Origin: Mercenaria mercenaria
Lineage: Eukaryota > Mollusca > Bivalvia > Venerida > Veneridae
Length of the DNA: 64,000 nucleotides
Assembly: GCF_021730395.1 (NCBI RefSeq)
Contig: NC_069366.1
Coordinates: 63,121,001-63,185,000, forward strand
Direction: 5' to 3'
In this document: one piece after another, positions 60,162-64,000 of the stretch
Layout: each line of letters starts with the position of its first letter
How positions within the stretch are numbered: the first letter of the stretch is position 1
Translations under genes and position numbers: made by a program
The notes under the pieces: generated by a model
Told to the model about the DNA's origin: nothing
Database searches by the model: none
Seen by the model: only the letters and a program-made list of their open reading frames with translations

Positions 60162-60778
60162 ATGAAAAGAATGACTGTTGAAAAAGACCTCTCTAGAGTG
60201 TTCAGGCACGACCTGCATATGAACGTTAAGATGGACCTGTCGTTTGATCGTCGAGGATTCATTCCTCTCTCAATTCTACGGACGATGTTGGTTTTTAATA
60301 ACCTGACTCACGGCGACTGCAGGAAATCGCTAAAGCGGACAAGAAGACCAGATTTATCATAGAGAACAGGGAAGGTGAACTTTTCGTCCGGGCGAACAAC
60401 GGCCATTCTACGGGCGTCTATCCAGACTTGGAGCCAGTTCATCTTCAGTGGGCAGTTCATGGAACATTCCTAGAGGCCTGGGAATTCATCAGAACAGACG
60501 GTCTGAAAAAAATGGCAAGAGATTATATACACCTGGCTGCAAACATCACCACAAGACAGTACAAGCGGCATCGAGAGGTAGACTTGTACGTCGACTGCGA
60601 GAAAATGAGAGGAGACGGAATCAAGGTCCTGAGATGTACCAATGGGGTCTTATACACGCCTGGAAATGGCGGCGTGTTGTGTGCATGCTACTTCGTGAAA
60701 GTTGTTAACAAAATAACACAGGAGGTTTTGCCTTTTAGATGTGATACCATAAACATTAAAGCAAAACGGCCCTTTTAA
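60162..60778 (+). CDS. TRPT1: tRNA 2'-phosphotransferase (Tpt1/KptA family), one frame break
   Basis: Tpt1 enzymes remove the 2'-phosphate left at the tRNA splice junction, passing it to NAD+. From ATG 60,162 the frame reads KDLSRVFRHDLHMNVKMDLS (active-site Arg-His in FRHD) and FDRRGFIPLSIL. After about 60,318 the match moves to another frame: QEIAKADKKTRFIIENREGE, LFVRANNGHST (RANxGHS), AVHGTFLEAWEFIRTDGLKK, DYIHLAANITT, REVDLYVD and NGVLYTPGNGGVLCACYF, ending at TAA 60,776. One base appears to be missing within 'ggcgactgcagg'. Together the length is near the family's usual 200 or so residues. No intron is seen. It is either a recent pseudogene or a working gene with one sequencing error: all other signature residues are kept and a CCAAT-bearing upstream region is present. 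Confidence 0.75.
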
Positions 60779-61226
60779 GGACCCCTAAATATTTCGAAAG
60801 AATTGTCTTCTCAGTACTGAACATGTAGTCCTATTTCACATACTTCTTCCACATGAATTGTAATAAATAAAAGCAAGTTTAAAACAATCTTGTTCAAATT
60901 GTAAATGTTCTAAGAAATAAAAAGATTTGACGTCCCTCTTTTCACCAAGGAAGCTTTATTTTTAGATTTAATACATTAGGTTTCCTATTAAGATTTATCA
61001 AAGCAGCATTTTCTTAATTTTACCAATTTATTATATTGTTTGTGTGAGAAAAAAACATGAGGACTAACTAACCTCTTTTTAGAAATTCTAAATTTCAACC
61101 GCCTCATGAAAAGCAAGAGTGTGCTTTGGGACTTATGAATTGATAAGGATCCATATTGTTTGTTTATACGATTTTTATTGAGACTAAAACATTTTTAATC
61201 TTTAAAAGAAAAACATAGAATGAAAA

Positions 61227-62770
61227 CAAGAAATATCTTTAAAAATGATGGTCGGCGAATTGTAATAAGGAAAAAAGTTTATGAAATTTTCATCTAACAT
61301 TCATCTTTCATCTAACATTTTGCAAAACTAAACACCGCACTTTAACAATTTAAATGGTTCTCTTTTAATTGTTCGCAAAGGTTTCGTAGGGTTGCAATTT
61401 TGTTTCGTTTATCCTTAGACGAATAATTACAGCAGTAGTTTGATGAAGATTCATGAAGCGGTTCATGAGAATAGGTCATTAAACATGTTTATATTTTTAG
61501 CTAAATTGGTCCCTACTCCCATTTGTAACAAAATAGCAGGAGACCTTACGGATATTGTTACACATCGAGTTTGATAAAAATCCATTACATTTTAGTGGTT
61601 AATGCGAAGAAAGGCATATCTACTTTTAGCTATAGTGGTCCCTAAATAGGGCCCAAGTTCCTATATAAATTAATTTGGAAGAGGACCTTATAATGATGCT
61701 CCAGACCAAGTATGACAAAGATCCACCAAGCTGTTCATGAGGCGCTGTATAAAGGCATTCCTAGTTTTAGCTCTAGCAGCCCCTAAAAGGGGTTAAATGT
61801 CCCAGCTGAACAAAGTTGGCTGCGGGCCTAATAAAGATGCTACAAATCAAGTTTGATTAGAATACATGAGAAAAAATCAATTAAAGGATTTTTTTTATTT
61901 ATTATTTTTATTTATTTCTAAAATAGGCCAACTGATCCCGCTTTAACAAATGCATATTCGCTATTCATGAATCTTTGGACAATGACGTCACACCTATAAA
62001 AAAGTGAAGGTCAGGCAAAACATACAATTGTAATTATTTCAATATTTCTGTTTCATAAGCAAAGTTTGACCGTTGTCATATCACATAGATAAACTGTATG
62101 CAGCGTACCTTCATTTCAGTGTAATGAGATTCAGTCATTATATAGCATATATATAATAAAACAGATTTCAACTGAGTTCAATATTTGCATACCGTACTAA
62201 AGAAAGATACTCATATATAATAAATCAGTTAAATAATTCATAACAAATATATCAAAGCAAACAAGTACTCATTTTAATATGCAAATTGAATAAGTCACAA
62301 AAGCAAGAAACTTTTTCATATACAGACGACAATTGTAACAAGGAAAATCTTTTAAAAAGCACTTCTCTACATAAAAGACTCTTATCACACCCTTATTCAT
62401 GTGATACGCAGACCGTATTCAGCTCTTTCTTTAATTTGATATATGTTGGTATTTGAACAGGTTTTTATCATATTTATTAAACTTACTTATCATTTTGAGA
62501 TATATCAATATTCTTGCTAAATATACTGAGCCAAAGTTAGCTTTAAAACTGTGAACAGCGTCGTTTAGGATAAACGCTTTGTCTACATTTCACTCAGCGT
62601 AGCACAATCAACAGAGTGAAAGAAATTGATACGCTCGTCCAATCAGGCAGAGTGTTGCATAAATCTTCCATTTTGATAAATTATCTATAATGGGTTATCA
62701 AGTAGTTTGATTTGCTAACTGAAGTCACGTGGCATAGGTAACGAAAACGAATTTAGACGGCGTCGCCGAA
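61227..62770 (+). mobile_element. 1.4-kb dispersed repeat, copy 2
   Basis: Same family and orientation as 17,206-18,601 and nearly identical, but with about 150 additional bases (about 62,404-62,550) that copy 1 lacks. Both end at 'gacg(c/g)cgtcgccgaa'. The flanks differ, so these are dispersed copies rather than one large duplication. Confidence 0.75.
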
Positions 62771-63250
62771 AAATAACAATGAAATAGAGAAAAAGCTTTC
62801 ACAACAATTAAAACAATATCTAACGTAATCATCTTGTAATATCATTAGAATAAAGAAACGGAAAATTTTGAATCTATGGTGCAGCAGAAAGCGTCTATTT
62901 TTGTATTTATAAAAATATTACAAACTAAATACAACTGTAAGTAACAACGTGATCAAATAGTAGTTTATGTATTATTTTTGGAAACATCTGCAACATGTAG
63001 CATATGAGCATATCACCCGAGATCTCAATTTGCTCAGTTCGGTTTTTCTGGATTTTCATAAGAATCGGATTGACCGACTTGATTTGTAAACAACATTCAG
63101 TCAGCCAATCACGACAAAGGATGCAATGAGGTCTAAACCAATCAGCGCTGGCCTACCAAAAGCGTGGTTCGGCTGGTAAATGTAGGACTTTGTTGTCTCT
63201 GTCAGTTCTTAAATATAGTTTTTAAATAAAAAATAAGTTTTAATAATATA

Positions 63251-63400
63251 AGATTCTTTCACTGGTTGTAGGTGCAGATGGTAATATCCGGCCTCGAGGG
63301 TAACTGTTTAGGCGGTAACGAGGTTCCTACCGAGTTACCGCCTAAACAGTTACACGAGAGCCGGATATTTCCATATGTACCTAAAACCAGTGACAGAATC
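63251..63400. repeat. Foldback hairpin
   Basis: The left arm ('agattctttcactggttgta', 'taatatccggc', 'gtaactgtttaggcggtaac') pairs with the right arm in reverse complement; the loop is about 12 bp around 'gaggttcctacc'. Arms are about 65 bp with a few mismatches. 62,771-63,250 has no gene; two CCAAT motifs lie at about 63,104 and 63,139. Confidence 0.75.
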
Positions 63401-63767
63401 TTTTTCTTGCATACCGATTTCAAGAAATAATAATGAAAATAAAATCAATCGAACGGCTTTCTTTTTAGAACTATTTCTTATGGCAGTGTATTTAAACAAA
63501 GCGCGGGAAACCAACGTCCGTAAACAGGAAAGACGTCATGACGTTTCAAAACAAATAACAATGTTTAGTTCCGGTTTTGTTTTATCAATTGCAGCGTAAC
63601 GTTATGAATTTATGATAAAATAACGTGTTTTGAATCGAGAAATATACTATCAGGAACAAATAGGAACTGTCAAGGTATTGATTTTTTATTCCGTTTTTTT
63701 AAATAAAATGTAAATTACTACAAATCTTCTACATACATGTAGTTCGTAGTACGTCATTTACAGCACG

Positions 63768-63802
63768 AGAGTCATCTTACACCCCGGGGTGTAAGATGGA
63801 TT
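63768..63802. repeat. Perfect 26-bp palindrome
   Basis: 'catcttacacccc' is followed directly by its complement 'ggggtgtaagatg' at about 63,772-63,797. It is flanked by 'cagcacgagag' and 'ccagcactgg'. The last 200 bases of the window hold no gene. Confidence 0.75.
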
Positions 63803-64000
63803 TTTCCAGCACTGGTAAAAATACCGGAAATCCCCGCCTGGTATGCAAGAAATGATATATCTTAAAATGGGGAAAGCAAAATGCCTTGATACACTATATG
63901 AGGTAAATACATATAAATGATGACACACAAATAAGACAGTCTACTATTCTTCTTCTAACTGTAGTTTTTAAAGTATTTGTATGGGATTAAGTTCCCATCT

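Overview
The window looks like nuclear DNA of a marine bivalve mollusc, or a close relative. It is AT-rich and intron-bearing. It is dominated by repeats I recognise from bivalve genomes: the 'agctcacctgtcacaatgtg' element, the 'gagctgtcactaatggtgac' element, tRNA-headed SINEs ending near 'gtgtcggtgcgacgtt', and LINE fragments. The host genes present (HEPN/CXorf38-like, BTB-MATH, HSPA12-like, TRPT1-like) belong to families often expanded in molluscs. I cannot name the species. Most short open frames lie inside repeats and are not genes.

Layout. 1-5 kb: a poorly read first kilobase, two SINEs, and a truncated copy of a CXorf38-like first exon (minus strand). 5-9.5 kb: sparse, with microsatellites. 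9.57-13.34 kb: a non-autonomous LTR element with apparently identical 398-bp terminal repeats and a 4-bp target duplication. 13.3-18.6 kb: minisatellite, foldback hairpins and a 1.4-kb dispersed repeat whose second copy lies at 61.2-62.8 kb. 19.08-23.84 kb: a five-exon calmodulin-like gene on the plus strand with three good EF-hands, one decayed EF-hand and a Ser/Pro/Glu-rich tail. 26.3-29.2 kb: two exons of a CXorf38/DZIP3-like HEPN gene, with a 1.4-kb foldback element in the intron between them and a 5'-truncated LINE just downstream. 30.3-37.0 kb: a tandem array of about 470-bp units split by two nested insertions. One of these is a 2,955-bp element with 62-bp inverted termini starting CAC, a perfect 5-bp target duplication and clusters of subterminal iterated motifs. 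37.6-38.3 kb: a decayed acyl-CoA synthetase copy. 39.8-41.1 kb: a bivalve tandem-repeat element. 46.1-47.3 kb: a 22-bp minisatellite. 48.3-49.4 kb: an intact intronless BTB-MATH gene. 50.5-50.9 kb: a 384-bp miniature LTR element. 52.9-54 kb: a LINE tail and an HSPA12-like fragment. 55.3-56.7 kb: an element made of nine 145-bp units. 57.2-59.5 kb: a decayed LINE (minus strand). 60.16-60.78 kb: a TRPT1-like gene with one frame break. 63.2-63.8 kb: hairpins.

The most unusual item is the miniature LTR element at 50,506-50,889. Each 121-bp terminal repeat contains a tRNA-like sequence with pol III A and B boxes. The first repeat is followed by an 18-nt primer-binding site for tRNA-Pro, and the second is preceded by a purine tract. 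Next are the 2,955-bp CAC-ended element, the 1.4-kb foldback built from 18-bp palindromes, and the 145-bp array that repeats a nuclear-receptor DR1-like motif.

The genes do not form an operon or a shared pathway; they are separate eukaryotic genes in a repeat-rich region.
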